Assembly (NCBI GenBank): GCA_034509495.1
Contig: CM067521.1
Coordinates: 1,974,160 to 2,038,159 of the forward strand
Source: Acestrorhynchus altus
Lineage: Eukaryota > Chordata > Actinopteri > Characiformes > Acestrorhynchidae
DNA length: 64,000 nt
Reading direction: 5' to 3'
The notes below the pieces were generated by a model. That model ran no database searches, had not been told where the DNA came from, and saw only the letters and a program-made list of their open reading frames with translations. Each line of letters starts with the position of its first letter. Position 1 is the stretch's first letter. The translations under genes were made by a program, and so were the position numbers. Shown piece after piece: positions 1 through 14,700 of this stretch.

Positions 1-290
1 CCAGCAAGACGTGCACCAGCAATGTGTCCTCTTTTGAACTCTGGTGTGTCCCCCACAATGTTGTGTTCATTGCAATATTTTGAGCAGAACTGTGCTCTTA
101 CCTGCTTATTGAACATCACACTCTGCTCTTACTGGTGTAATGAATGAAGATTGACCACCAGCCTGCTCCAATTTAGCCATGAAACCTCCCACTACAATGA
201 CAGGTGTTTCAGTTTCATTGTCCAACCCCTGTATGTATATGCAATGGACTGCAGTTCAATGACACACTGCTATAAATGTGAGCGTCCCAC

Positions 291-420
291 CTCACACATC
301 TGCAGCTGGAACATCCTGCGTTCTTTCTCCAGCTCCTCGGCGATCTCTCCTCCACTCACCTCCGTTCTCACCATGCCATACTGCTTGGCCAACTCGCGCT
401 TCTCTTTCTCGATCTTAGTG
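291..420 (-). CDS. ASAP-family exon 6 (BAR domain)
   Basis: One base plus 43 codons: TKIEKEKRELAKQYGM, VRTEVSGGEIAEELEKE and RRMFQLQMCE. The donor is GTGGGA after the final Glu (phase 0). The match to the ASAP BAR domain is strong. The next exon, expected to begin YLxKVNEIK, is not within positions 1-290. Confidence 0.95.
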
Positions 421-3400
421 CTTCAAGGACAGAAAGAAAAGACCTCAAACACCGCAGTGGAGTTAAACATGGACTGCACCGACCGCACTGTTGGAGCGGA
501 ATTGACTGTAAGCACCTACGTGACTGTATGAATCTACTGTAATAACTGTGGATGGCCTTCTCGAAATTTGCTGAACCCAGAGCTCCGTACTGGAACCTGT
601 GCACGATGCTGTTATTGAGTATGTCCAGTGGCGTAAGGCTGCCTATACTAAACATACAGGCGCTGACCCAACCACTAGAGCCCAATCAGAATATCAGCTG
701 CTGGAGAGCGTTAGCCAATGCTGTGTCTAATTATATATTGATTCTAATTAACATACAGTTGTGGCTCAAATACAATAATCAATGACATGAATGTCATGGC
801 AATATTGGGATTTGGTTGCGGGATGAGTGTCTAACATACATCTTTAAAAGATAGAAAGGGTCAGGATTATAGATACAGGTGGGTCGTACTCAGCACTGCT
901 GTGACACTGACATCAAGGCTTAGTGGGTTATCAGACACAGCAGTGCTGCTGGAGTGTTTAAACCCCTCAGTGTCAATGCTGGACTGAGAACGGACCACCA
1001 AGCAGAAATGTCCAGCTGGCAGCGACTAGAGGATGACCAACACAAACTGTGCAGAAACAGACAAGCTTCTGTCTCTGACTTTACATCTACAAGGTGGAGA
1101 CACTCGGCAGGAGTGTCTGATAGAGTGGACAGTGAGTGCACACAGTGTTTAAACACTCCAGCAGCACTGCTGCGTCTGATCCACTCGTACCAGTAACACA
1201 CACTAACACACCACCACCATGTCAGTGTGACTGCAGTGCTGAGAACGATCCTGCGTGTATAATGTATTTTGGAAGGACGTTCTTTAAGCTTCCATTTGAA
1301 GTACTTTATCCTGTTTTAAGAATGAAGCCAGTGAGCTGATGGTGAGACCTGATAGAAGCAGAAGAGGAAAGTCTGTACAGGCAGAGATTACAATAACTGC
1401 ACCAAATAATGCTTGTTCAGTTCCTACCGACTTTAAGATAAAGTTACACTGAACATCACGCTCGTTATGTCCACCACCCCATGTAACAGAAACATCTGCC
1501 ATATGCTACACCAATCCATGACACTGCTCATCAATTTTTCTTCTCAAATTCAGAGCGTTAATATGGAGCCTGTCACCCTGTATTGCAACTGGGAAAGTCC
1601 TGCAGATGTTCTCCTTTACAGCCTCAGGAGAATTCCACCTTTTCTGTCTAGAGAGACTTGACTCGACTCCTTCTGGCTGACCTTCCTTTGCGGACCATCA
1701 GACCCTTCACCTGACCCAGAATGTGGCAGCGTGGCTCGTCTTCAGTGTTCCCAAACAGCAAGGTAAGGTAACTCCTCTGCTACGTTCCCTTCACTGGCTT
1801 CCAGTAGCCGAGCATCAGATTCAGAAACTGGAGCCAAAACTGGACAAGCCCAATGTACCAAGAACCCTCGAGCATCAAGTACAGCTCGGCTTGACCCACC
1901 ATCCCTCAAGATGCAGGAAGACAAGCATCCTGCACCAAAGTGGGGGAACGAACTTCCCCAGGGGGCCCGAACAGCTGAGTCACTGGCTGTCTTCGAACAC
2001 CGACTGAAGACCATCTCTTTGAAGAGCTTTGAACTCCTGAAAGGCTTATAATGAAGCCCTGCGTGATAAAGTGTAATATGTTGAGTATCGACGTCCATTC
2101 TGACATTTGTATTTGGCAGTATTTGTGTGCCGCTCTGGATAAGTCTGGATCGTGCCAAATGCCGTAAACGTAAATGACCCAGAGTGTACGGCTTACATAT
2201 GGTAAAGTTATTTTCCTATTTTAACAGCCTCTGTTTCGTCCCTAAGGGACACAGAACTGTTTTCTTTAGCTTTGCCTTGTTTGGAGACCCTGCAGAGTGA
2301 TATTCCTGTCTAATGAATCACAATATTTTCCCTGGGCTCACAGGCATCTTCCAGTTTATTAACATCCCGGGAACCTCTGTGAGGCCACGGCACACTTAGC
2401 AATAAAGCAATAAACCACAACAAGCTGAAATGTAAACACTCACAATTTGTTCTCGTAATCCCTCCACGCTTTGTCAAACGGCTTCTTCAGGTCCTGTGGG
2501 GGGAAAGAGGGAGGAAAGACATTTTTCCTCGTCTACTTAAAGGACAAAATGGAACATTCAGAGAATAGTCTGGGCCTATCCTTGTCTATTGTGAGATTGC
2601 ACAATTTGAGCAATAACTAACCCTAACAACCCTAACCCTAACTAACCCTAACAACCCTAACCCTAACAACCCTAACCCTAACAACCCTAACCCTAACAAC
2701 CCTAACTAACCCTAACTAACCCTAACAACCCTAACCCTAACAACCCTAACCCTAACAACCCTAACTAACCATAACCCTAACTAACCCTAACAACCCTAAC
2801 CCTAAAAACCCTAACCCTAACAACCCTAACCCTAACAACCCTAACTAACCCTAACCCTAACTAACCCTAACAACCCTAACCCTAACAACCCTAACCCTAA
2901 CTAACCCTAACAACCCTAACCCTAACTAACCCTAACAACCCTAACCCTAACAACGCTAACCCTAAATCTGTCGCTTAATAAATGATAATACTATTGATGG
3001 TACATTTTATCCGTTAAACCTCAGAACAGACTACCCTTTTTCCGTTGTGGGAAAACACTGACTGGAAAAAAATGCACCCAGATAAACACGACAGATCGTC
3101 GTCTGGCTGAGTCAGATCTGTAAAATGACCACAGGTGTGGTCTGATTCAGATATGGGGTCTTGGCACAAGAGGGCGTGATGTGCTTCCCCCACTGCCCTA
3201 CAAAAAGGCTCTCAGAGGCTTCTTTTGGGTAGTTTACCTCTTGGTGAGAGATCGTTGACTGACCTATGGAGGCATGGACTCCAATAAACCTCTGAAGGTG
3301 TCCTGTGGTATCTGCACCAATGCTAAAGTTACAGCAGATTTGTGAGGTGGGACATCCTTGGACACCCTTGCCCCACTAACCAGTTGTCCAGTTGTCCTTC

Positions 3401-6400
3401 CTTGGAGCACTTTTGGTAGGTACTGACCACTACATACTGGGAACACCCCACAAGAGCTGCCCAGAACAGTTATTCTCAGCTCTGGTGCTGGAGGCACCCC
3501 TGCCCTATATGTTGTAGATTTAACGCAGCCCTACTTGTTAATGAGCTGATTTGCAAACCCGTGCGTCTGTATTTCCATTACAGTGACGCGTTTAAAGCTC
3601 AGGCCTTTCGATCTAAAAGTCTTTTGTTGTTCTGAGGAACAAACGTTTCCTTTCTTTCTGACACACTGACTTTACACATACCGTAAAAACCTCAGACATG
3701 TGACGTTCTGGAAAGACACCAAGCTCATCCACAGTGTGTGTGACTTTGATTCATCAACTTACACCTTTAACCTCTTTCAAATCCCCTTTCACCAGCGAGT
3801 CGAGGAAGAAGTTGATGTTGTGCAGCATGCTCTTCAACTGCAGGAAGGAAGATGGCGAAATGCAGGGAATGGTTATGACACAGTCTGTTTCAGCACAAAT
3901 AAGAAAAACATGTTGTAATTTTATCTGAATTTACTTCTCACTCAAAGCGCCTGCTGGCCCGTCCTGCGGTGCACTGGTTGTACGTTCCATTAGTTAGTAC
4001 AGTTCTCCTCTGATCACACAGGAGCACTTTGTGGTTCTATAATTCCAGACTGTAGTTCACCTGTTTCTCTGCAGACTTTATTCTCCTCCTTTCATCCTGA
4101 TCTTCAATGATCAGGACCCCACAGGACCCCACAGGACCACCCACATAATACCTGCTCTGTGGTGGTTCTCTGGGGTGAATATAGCTCTACAAAGTGCTCC
4201 TGTATGAGTAAATATATCGTAATATAAATATTTTCATGAGCTATAAGCCAGTAAAACCAAAAGATTAGTACTAAACATTAATTCAGTAGTAAATCCAATG
4301 AAGCTGAATTGTCCCTGTCCTGCAAAAATCATGTATTTTATCACATCAATGTCAATCTGGCAGATGTTTGCTTGTTCTTCATTTTGTGTCCAAATGTCTC
4401 TAAAATGACCCGGAATATTTGTTCGAAGAGTTCATGTCCAACAGCGACATCATTGATGTAAGAGTAAAATCTGTGTCCTGTTTGATGAACTATAATCACA
4501 TATCTCCATCCTTCATCGACTCACCAAGTTCTTCATTGGCGTCAGCAGCTCTTTGGAGAACTCAGCGAACTTATTAAACGCAGAGGCCACTTCCTGCTCG
4601 CCGTTATTCCGGAAATTCACCGACAGCTTCTCCATGGAGTTGATGTACACCTCCAGCTGCGATATGTGGTCTGGAAGGATGTGTAACACAAAACACGATT
4701 CACATTCATTCACATTCAGCTCTAGACACAGCTAGAAATATTTGGTCAGTAGAACATCTAACCGGGAATGGTGTGTACGAAACGTTCTAATCGGTTCTGA
4801 GTGGCTCAGTGGTCTAAATTGCTACCACGAGGATCGTGAGCTTGAATCCTGGGTGATGCTGCTTGCCATCGGCAGCTGGAGTCAGAGGGAGAGAAATTGG
4901 CCTGCTCTCCCTCTCTGGGTGGGTTGATGACACTCGCTCCTCACATCACAATCAATAATATGCTGGTTGGCACAGGCGTCTGTCAGCCACTGCATCGGAG
5001 CTGGGGACCTGCTGCTTTCATCTGTCCAGCGAGGATGCAAACAATGGCAGCTCAGAAAGAGGCGGCAGCCTGACATCATATGTTTCATTGTCTTCTCCCA
5101 CCTTGTGTCGGGAGCATCACGTGATGGGGGAGTACTTTAATGGGGTTGGGGGTTTGGCACGTCTAAGTTTGCAGGAGAAATGTAAACCATTATTGCATCT
5201 CACAATTTCAGACCATTCATGTGACGCTACGTCTGTCATATTATGGGCTACACAGACAACAATGAATAACTGCCCCAAACGTGGTCTACATTTGAGTCAA
5301 AACTGCCAAAACTGGCCCAGATTTGGTCCAAATGCTATCCTTCCGTCTGTATTTTCAGGCTTTTTGTTTGAATTTTCCCATTCCACCTTAAACGGCACAG
5401 CAACTACACAAGGTGGAACAGGAAAATTCCAACAGGGGCTGGCAAATATTAGCTGACTTCTTCTTACAGTGTTGGGGGAAGGGATGAGTCACACACTGAC
5501 GAACTGGCTGATGTGAGATTGTCTCCTTCGCAGCAGTCTGCTGGTGAGGCTGCATCAAGGGTGGAGGTGTTAAGATCAAGAAGGGTGATAAGAAGGTTGG
5601 CTCTCTGTTCTTGGATGATCACTGGAGAGCTTTAAAGCGGTGATGGAAAAGAGGACGGTGGTACAAGTGGATCAGAGACAGCAGTGCTGTGTCCACTTAC
5701 TGTCCACTCTATTAGACACTCTTACCTAGTTGTAAAGTCAGAGACAGAAGCTCTTCTGCTCAATTTGACTCAGGAAAATGATTTGAATGTACCCTTTGGA
5801 ATCAAATTAGGGCTGGACATTACTAATCGTCTATTCATATCTTCTGCAGATCATAACAAAACAAATCTGGTGAAGCTGGTTGGGTTATAAGACAGTTATG
5901 ACCAATTCAATCATGAGAATTCATCATATTTCAGTTCACTTGTCTTCGTTTACCAGAGGCTGTTGACCTTTCCGATATGATGGACAGCAAGACATATCAC
6001 CTCCGACAGAGACAGGCAGGCAATTGGCTTCTAGGTGTGCATGTCTGTGGTTTTAACTGTCCAATAACATTAGGAGACATTTCCGTGTCCTTGGGGGAAG
6101 CTTCTCCGCCATCTTGGTCTCATCATATGTGATGGGAGACCTGGTTAATGCGATAAGAACATTTAAAGAACGTTCAAATCTTTATTTATTATCACTCCCG
6201 TGACGTTCCAGCTCCTGCAGCCCATACAGATCCTTTTCCTCCGTGCGGCCTTCTCTTCTGTTTGGGTCTATAGGCCTGATCTCTAATTCACTCCATCCAT
6301 TTAAAGACCATGATTGGTGGGCTTGTCCTTTGCTGGTAATTGCTTCAGAGTCTCTGATGCTCTTTCATCTTCCTTCCCTGAGGAGCTTCTACAATCCAAG

Positions 6401-8238
6401 CCCATGTTTGTCCATTACATGTCATTGCAATGGTGATATTACCTTGACCTGAAGCATGCTTGGCCTTGGCAGCTTTCTTCATTTTCTGCAACACTGTCCG
6501 GTCGCAATCCAGGGCCTACAAAACAAACCCAGTTTCAGTGACTCACATTACAGCTACATATACAGCATTATTCGTATCCGTAGACGAGCCGTGCCTGTAG
6601 ATGCTCTGGAGCAGCTGCATATGAGCCTAAGGTCATGGTGCCCAATGCCAAGCATCATCTCCAAGGTTATAAATCCTTCGAGCAGCTCCAAGCTGTGGAG
6701 CCGCATTCTCTGGAGTAATGGTGCTCCACCCAGCTTTGGGATTCACAGGCATCCGGCACCAAAGCAATCGTAATGTAACATCTACAGCAACATATACAAC
6801 ACCTAACAGCCATAACATTAAGACCACCTCCTTGTTTCCACTCTCACTGTCCATTCTCTCAGCTCCACTGACCACACAGGAGCACTTTAGTTCACCTGTT
6901 TCTCTGCAGACTTTATTCTCCTCCTTTCACCCTGATCTTCAATGCTCAGGACACCACAGGACCACCACAGAGCAGCTATTATGTGGGTGGTGGGTTGTTC
7001 TCAGTGACACTAACATGGTGGTCACAGTAACACACATCGTGACAGAGCAAAAGACAATGATTATATTGATACATATTGCACTGATGGACGGTTAAACACA
7101 CACTGGTTCAATGTAACCCAGGAAATTAAAGGCTGGTCCTTTTAATGAGCCTGACATATATGAATCCAATACAATGTTCTAAAGAAGAGTCTGATTACGC
7201 AGCAAATTATTCCTGAATAATTTTCTGAATAAATATGTGAACTCACACATCAGATTTGGCCAAAGTCTAACACCTGGTCTAAAGCCGGCCTATGAGCAGT
7301 TAATATGATTAAATGTGTAAGAAGGCAGACGTTACGCTGAAGTGTCACATCTGGAAAATCCCTTAACCAACATTTCCTGTTTCCGAATAAAAGAAAGTTG
7401 TAAAAATAGTGTTCCCCAGTGAGCAGCGATGTGTAAATATCCTTTTTTCAAAACAGCTCATCTTTGAGTCATGCAAATGTCTGGAATTTTTAAAAATCCA
7501 CTCTAGACACAGTCGAGTAAAGCAGTAGTAGAGCTCATGTCCACCTATCAAGCAAACGATTCAAGTTACGTGCTCGGCCACATTATTGCTGCACGTAACT
7601 GACCATATAAGGTCACCGCATTGTGTGTGCTTTCCGTTCTGACTCATGCTGTTGGGTTGGTAGCATCCTTTGTAAGTGAAGGATGCTTCGGGGAAGAGTT
7701 TGAAAGCAATTGCAGCAGTTGGAAGAGTTCAAGGGGGGTCAAATTGTTGGTTGACAAGATAAATATGTTGGGAGACCTACTGTCCATGAACCACGGAAGA
7801 TGGAGAACCGACAGATTGTCCGGCATGCACAGAGTGACCCAACAGCCACCACTGCAGACCTTTAAACTATACTACATGTTCAAAGTAGCAACATCTCACC
7901 GTGCTGTTCCTTGCCTTTAAAAGAAAACCAAGCCTGCCATAGGGGTTCAGAGCTGCTGGAGTGTTTAAACACTGTGTCCACTCACTGTCCATTCTAGACA
8001 CTCCTACCTAGATGTAAATTCAGAGACAGAAGCTCATCTGTTTCTACACAGTTTGTGTTGGTCATCCTCTAGTCCTTCATCAGTGCTCACAAGACGCCGA
8101 TGGCTGGACGTTTCTGGTTGGTGGACTCCAGTTCAGCAGTGTCACTGAGGGGTTTAAACACTCCAGCAGCACTCCTGTGTCTGATCCAATCGTACCACTA
8201 ACAGTATTGCAATGCATTGAATGAATTGTAACCCCTGT

Positions 8239-8294
<56 letters not shown>

Positions 8295-11200
8295 TGTCAC
8301 TGAGTGCATTCAAACGTCACCGACTAAGAACGCAAAATGCTGTTATCCTGAAATACCACATCATTACTCACAGCCAGCAATTATGAAACTCCACCCTAAG
8401 CCTTATCTCTGACCTTAATAGGAAATACGATTTCCTCTGGATTTCCGTTTCAGTTATCTACCCCCTGCCATCCATGAGCTCAGTATAAACAGTCTGGCCT
8501 TCAGGGTATCAGACAGATCCGAGAGGAGCAAGCATTCAGCACATTAACCCCTAAGCTGGGAGCACAGCAGATGCACACTTGCAGGTTAGAAGCTCGATCA
8601 GAAGTGATTGATAACTGAAGACGGAAGGAGAACTGGCTCAATCAGGTTTTTGATGTAGATCCCAGATGATCATAAGCCTTCCCGTAATCAGACATCCTCT
8701 GGGTGCACATCTCGGTACACATCTGAGCAGGAACACCCAAAGAACCTTTTGCATGAATAATGGGTTCTTAAGATTGATGGAGAATGCATTGTAGGGGGCT
8801 CTATATAAAAGCCTTTTGGAAAAGGGTTCTAGCTGGCACCAAAAAGGGTTCTACTATTGTTACAATTATACATGAAACGGTCACCAGTTTCCCACAAGTT
8901 AACACAAGTTGTCTGACTAAACGTTACAGATAAGCTAACAAACTAAGACGTCTCTTGTTTTAAGTAATTAGAGCTACAATCGTTCACTCGCACTTACTTC
9001 ACAAGATACTGTCTTTTCTCATTTTCCAGTCCACCTTAAATGTCTGTAACTGCTGTTGCATTTAAGGTGGAATGGAAGGGGACACCTTTATTAAACCATT
9101 TATTATGTTTCGTGAGATTTAAAGGTTCAGGATCATCATGAATGACTTGTGTTTTTAATGGCGTTTATATAAAAATCTGTATTATTATACAGTATTAATG
9201 ACTATTTGATTTTGATCATTAATTATTCATGATTATTCGATAACAGTTTGAGACTCCTGAGAACCTCATGAACACAGAAAGAATAGATATTATTCTCAGA
9301 CCAAAACTGAAAAGTTGAGAATTAAGACTTAATCACGACTAGATTCAACCTAAACTCTGGTATTTGGTCAGTTTCTACACCATAAAGCCACAATAAAGGT
9401 CATTAATGCTGTAATCAGTTCAAAATCACAGAAATCTTGTAGATCAACAGAGAAGTGAAGGATTCACTTCCACTCAGTTTAGTTTCGTTTTTGACAGGGA
9501 CAGACACTTAAACATTGACAGGTACAGGATTAACAAAACCAGAAAAAGGAACAGGGACAGGAATAGACGCAGAAACCAAAACACAAATACACACAGGAAC
9601 AAAAAAAAAAACAGACAAAGGCCCAGAACTGGCTAATGTCTCTGGTACATCTTGTGTAGCCAGCCTGGGCATGCTGGAGCTGGGATGGTTGGGAACGCTG
9701 CTGACACTGGAGCACGGGCGGCTGGGAACGCCGCTGACACTGGAGCACAGGCGGCTGGGAACGCCGCTGACACTGGAGTAAGGGGGAGGGGAGAAGCTGA
9801 GCAATTCTTGAACTGAATCGAGCCGTACTCTGTGATTGGCTCCGGCTCGACGGGTGCATACATGTGGAAATCCGACAGAGCCTTAGAATCTGGTACCTGA
9901 TGTGAAGCACACCCTCTCCTGCCAAGAGGACTGAGGTTAACAGCTCCAACCCCCCACTTTTAACAGGGCAATTATCTGGAGAAGAGGAGCCTCAATAGCG
10001 CCATCTGGGGCGATTCCTCCGCTCGTGGGTAGTGGGGGACTCTCTGTCCATCTTTACATACCGCACTGGTGGACCCATGTGAGAAGGGCTGGGGTGGACA
10101 GAGGTGTCTGTTTGAGCGCCACCGAACAATAGTCAGTCATTCGTCAGTCAAACAACCTATGAACTTTATGCTTCTTTACAAGGGAAGGTCACATACTGTC
10201 CAGTTTTCCCATTAAAAAAACAACCCTTCACACTGGACTGCATGTGATGAGGCCTTTCATCTCAATCAAGCTTGCCTGATTTACACCAGAGAGAGAAAGA
10301 GAGAGAGCACACGAGTGAGAGAGAGAGAGTGGGGGGGGGGGGGTGAAAGAATAAGTGAGAGAGAAAGAGGGTGTGAGAGTGTGAGAAAGAGAGAAAGGGT
10401 ATGAGAGAGTAAGTGAAAGAGAAAGAGAGAGAGAGGATGTGAGAGTGAGAAAGAGAGAAAGGGTATGAGAGAGTAAGTGAAAGAAAAAGAGAGAGAGAGA
10501 GGATGTGAGAGAGTGAGAAAGAGAGAAAGGGTATGAGAGAGTAAGTGAAAGAGAAAGAGAGAGAGAGAGAGGATGTGAGAGAGTGAGAAAGAGAGAGAAA
10601 TTTGAAAACGGGTTATTCGAATAAACCATGACATTTCACGCTGCAAGTCAAATGACTCTCTTATCAGTGGATGATGGGTGGTATGATGGATGGTTGGATG
10701 GCTGGTAGGATGGGTGGTATGATGGATGGTAGGATGGGTGGTATGATGGATGGTAGGATGGCTGGTAGGATGGGTGGTATGATGGATGGTAGGATGGCGG
10801 GTAGGATAGGTGGTATGATGGATGGTAGGATGGGTGGTATGATGGATGGTAGGATGGCGGGTAGGATGGGTGGTATGATGGATGGTAGGATGGGTGGTAT
10901 GATGGATGGTAGGATGGCTGGTATGATGGTAGGATGGGTGGTATGATGGGTGGTATGATGGGTGGTATGATGGATGGTATGATGGATGGTAGGATGGGTG
11001 GTATGATGGATGGTATGATGGGTGGTATGATGGATGGTATGATGGGTGGTATGATGGGTGGAATGATGGGTGGTATGTTGGATGGTATGATGCGTGGTAG
11101 GATGGGTGGTAGGATGGGTGGTGTGATGGATGGTAGGATGGGTGGTATGATGGATGGTATGATGGATGGTATGATGGGTGGTATGATGGGTGGTATGATG

Positions 11201-11677
11201 GGTGGTATCATCACGGATCAGGTGTGTCTTGTCATTATTAATGTCAACACACCATGGATCACTGACCTCTAGTGAACCTACTATCGCAATACATATTGCA
11301 GAAAAGATTGATTTCACAATGTCCGTTTTTCACAACTGTGTGGCTGCAAAATGTATAATAACACAAAAATAGAGTCATATCAATTATGGGCAATATATCA
11401 ATAATATCGAAATATCGAGATATATTTTGTACAAAATATTTTTTTAAATCTATATTATAATATCTGTTATGCAGGTGACCATCTGTGTGTGAGTGTGAGT
11501 GGGTCAGTTGTGTGGAAATGGTTTGGTTCTGGAGGGACGACACTCTATAGTCTTGTTCAGATTATATCGTAGAAACATCATAATTAAAGGTGACCAATTT
11601 AATATACAGCCTGCTGTGTTTCTGCTGTTACAGATCAATGATGATACTTGAACATTACACTCTGCTTATCATATCAT

Positions 11678-11708
<31 letters not shown>

Positions 11709-14700
11709 GTATATATATTTGGATGCCCAATGGATGTTTCATTTCTGGACATGATGGACAGTTCTAACAGAGCTTACCCCAAACTGAGTTGCATAGATTG
11801 CAGCTGTAAGACTAGTCTGGGATGTAGAGACTAATAAAAGCTGCCTTCTGAATCACAGTGAGTCAACAGTGTAGAGAATATCTCCCCATCTCCATCAGCC
11901 TGGCCCCCACGCTGGCATCCCAAAACAACACAACAACAGGCACTAATCAGTAATGCATGTGGCTGCCGTGTAAAGCATCCAGAAAACCAAAGCTGCTTCA
12001 TCACAGAAAGAAAGGAAGGTCATACTTAAATACTATTGCAATTAACTTAGTTAATGTCCTTGAACAAATCAGTCACCTTGCATATTTAAGGTGGTAGTAA
12101 TTTGCATGAGGGTGATCGTGCTGTAAATACATGCGAGGTGTGCGATGGGATTCATAGATTGAGAAGAGGTATGTACACCTCGTTGAGTGCCTCGTTGGAC
12201 ATATGGAAAATGGGTCACAAAGCAGATCCCCACTATTACATGCTGTTTTCTACACATAAACTGTGTGACTTACCAAAGCAGCTTCCAGTGCATGTTTACT
12301 GCTCTGTCCACGTCTACATGTTCAACCTGCATACAGACTCTGACTGATCAGAGAGAGGGGGCGGGGCTGATGATCAACCTGCATACAGACTCTGACTGAT
12401 CAGAGACAGGGGGGCGGGGCTGATGATATCATTGGCCAAGATATTTGGGTTATAAATGAAAACGAGAAGGGAGGGGCTGTTTGCTCTCTTTCTTTGCTCA
12501 CACTGAGTTCAGTTTTCAGAATAAAAGTCCTGATAGGGATAATACTGATACATACATAAATGACAAAAATAAAAAAGGGCATTCAGGTTGTTTTTATTTT
12601 ATTTTATTTGGACTACTATCAAGTATTTTGAAGAACTCATTACTATAAATGTCCTTGTCAATCTAATCATTATTGTAATTTTTCCATCTCATATGAAGAG
12701 TAATTTGTGTAGTTGCACTCAAGTTCTTTCAGACCCATTTTCCACGCATTGTATAAGATCACTGTACTGGACCAGCCTGAGCTATGAATCCGGTATTTAT
12801 ATATTTATAGCCCAATCATCCTTGCGCAGTGCCATCTGCAGGAGCCTGAAGTTCCAACCACCTGAAAGGTGTGGTCCAGGGAGCTTCTACGTTCTAGATT
12901 TACTCAACTACACATGGTCAACCAGCATTCAGCTCTATGAAACCTCCACAGTACTTAAAGCACGGTCAATATTTCCAGTGTCCACTTGTGACCACCTCTA
13001 CAGCCAATTTCTGCATTGATTGACACGGACACAGAGGGAAGAGAGACAGAATCGGTGGGCAGGAGGCTGCAACATCACACCACGAGGCGAAAAAGGACTT
13101 AAATTGGTTGCTTTGTTCTCTTTTCGGCTGGCTGTCGAAACCAACTTCCTTTAAAGCCCTGGTTTCTATGGAAACGTCATTTAGAACACCGAGGATCTCA
13201 CTGTCCTTCCGTCTCTTAAAGCATGGAAGAGTTAAATGTCATCATGAATAAATTACCAGCAGTGAAGATCTGCCGCTGTCACTCCGAATGAACTACCATC
13301 AGACGAGTGAAATGGTGGTTATTAGTTGATGGTAGAGTGCGTTAGTCTGACTCTGAGCTAGTCAGACTGCGAAAGAAGAGACGTTTGTGGGAAGAGTTCA
13401 GAGAAGCACTGCTGAAACAGTAGAGGCAGCCAGAACAAAGGCCTTTTATACAGTCTGGTCCATAGGTATTTGGACATTTCGTCTTCCAGGAGTTAACTTT
13501 AATTGTTTCAGAAGCTCAGTACCTGGACAAAGTTCTCAACTCTTAGAACCCGAGACCTGCACTTCGCCAGCAGTTGCATGCTGTTTCCTAGCCTTCCTAA
13601 ACTCAGGATCAGAGTAACCTACACACGACACACATACCATAACAAACTACACGACTTAATGGGTGGTTACTGCTCGGTCGACTTTTATATGCTCGACCTG
13701 CATGAAGACTCTGACTGATCAGCGAGAGGGGCTGGGGTTACACCACAATCACCACAACTGCCTGTTACCAAAACTGACCCGCTCAGAATTTAGTCACTTC
13801 CTGAACTGGGTCCAGAATATTTTTAACAAGCCCTGACTGTTATAGCACGTTATAACAGTGAGTGGACAGTGAGTGGACACAGTGTTTAAACACTCCAGCA
13901 GCACTGCTGTGTCTGATCCACTCGTACCAGCAACACACACTAACACACCACCACCATGTCAGTGTGACTGCAGTGCTGAGAATGACCCCCCACCCACATC
14001 ATATCTGCTCTGTGGTGGTCCTGTGGGGTCCTGATCATTGAAGATCAGGGTGGAAGGAGGAGAATAAAGTCTGCAGAGAAACAGATGAACTACAGTCTGT
14101 AAGTGAGTGTGAAAGCAAAGAGGTGTTCATAAAGTTATGGTTGATACATTGACAGCTCATTCAGAGAACTGTATTCGCCGGCGATTCAGGTTTCTGCCTG
14201 ACAGTGCAGTTGAGGAGAATTCCACACTCAGCACAGCTATTGTTCTGGGAGCAGTCACAGCGTCTGGCTTTAAGAGTGGCTTTTGTATGCATTCAGTGCA
14301 ACTGAAAATAGACGGCACACTATGACAAACGCGTCATCGGAGTTGTGAAAGAAGCAGGAAACATAAACACTAACACAAGCAAGCCTTCATCAGTTCAGTA
14401 GGACTGGGGTTAATATTTAAGGCCATCTAAGAACTACAGGGGGAATTTCTGGACACCTCTAGAACGCTACCATACTCTACAAGATTACTCTCAGAGTCGG
14501 TCAGACCGAGTCTCTGACCAGTATACACTACTAGATTACTCTCAGAGTCGGTCAGATAGGATGGGTTTATAGTGTTTCAGGAAAACAGATAACTCCGCAA
14601 CACTGCGAGAAAGAAGTGTAATGTCCACCATCTGTCTGTTCAAAGCTGTGCTCCCTCGTGATCATCCAGGGCAGAATCAGAGCCGTGCGCATGATCCAGA

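Noticed and set aside
368..685. A 105-codon minus-strand frame over ASAP exon 6
   Set aside because: Shadow frame of the exon; the ASAP-like frame is the other one.
2616..2966. True chromosome end
   Set aside because: The telomere-like array is internal, flanked by ASAP exons 4 and 5 in frame, and its repeats are mixed with variant words.
4796..4870. Functional tRNA gene
   Set aside because: A and B boxes are present, but no acceptor stem or anticodon arm pairs; it is the head of a SINE.
8080..8412. Frames rich in THTHTH or CVCVCV
   Set aside because: Translations of the (GT)n microsatellite.
10228..10646. Two overlapping SLSLSFSL-rich minus-strand frames
   Set aside because: Read-through of the GA-rich satellite; no gene evidence.
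10648..11317. Long open frames on both strands (up to about 217 codons) with HTTHHT-, IIPP- and MMGG-type repeats
   Set aside because: They are translations of the GATGG minisatellite; a 12-bp repeat without stops is open in several frames. No start context or conserved domain.
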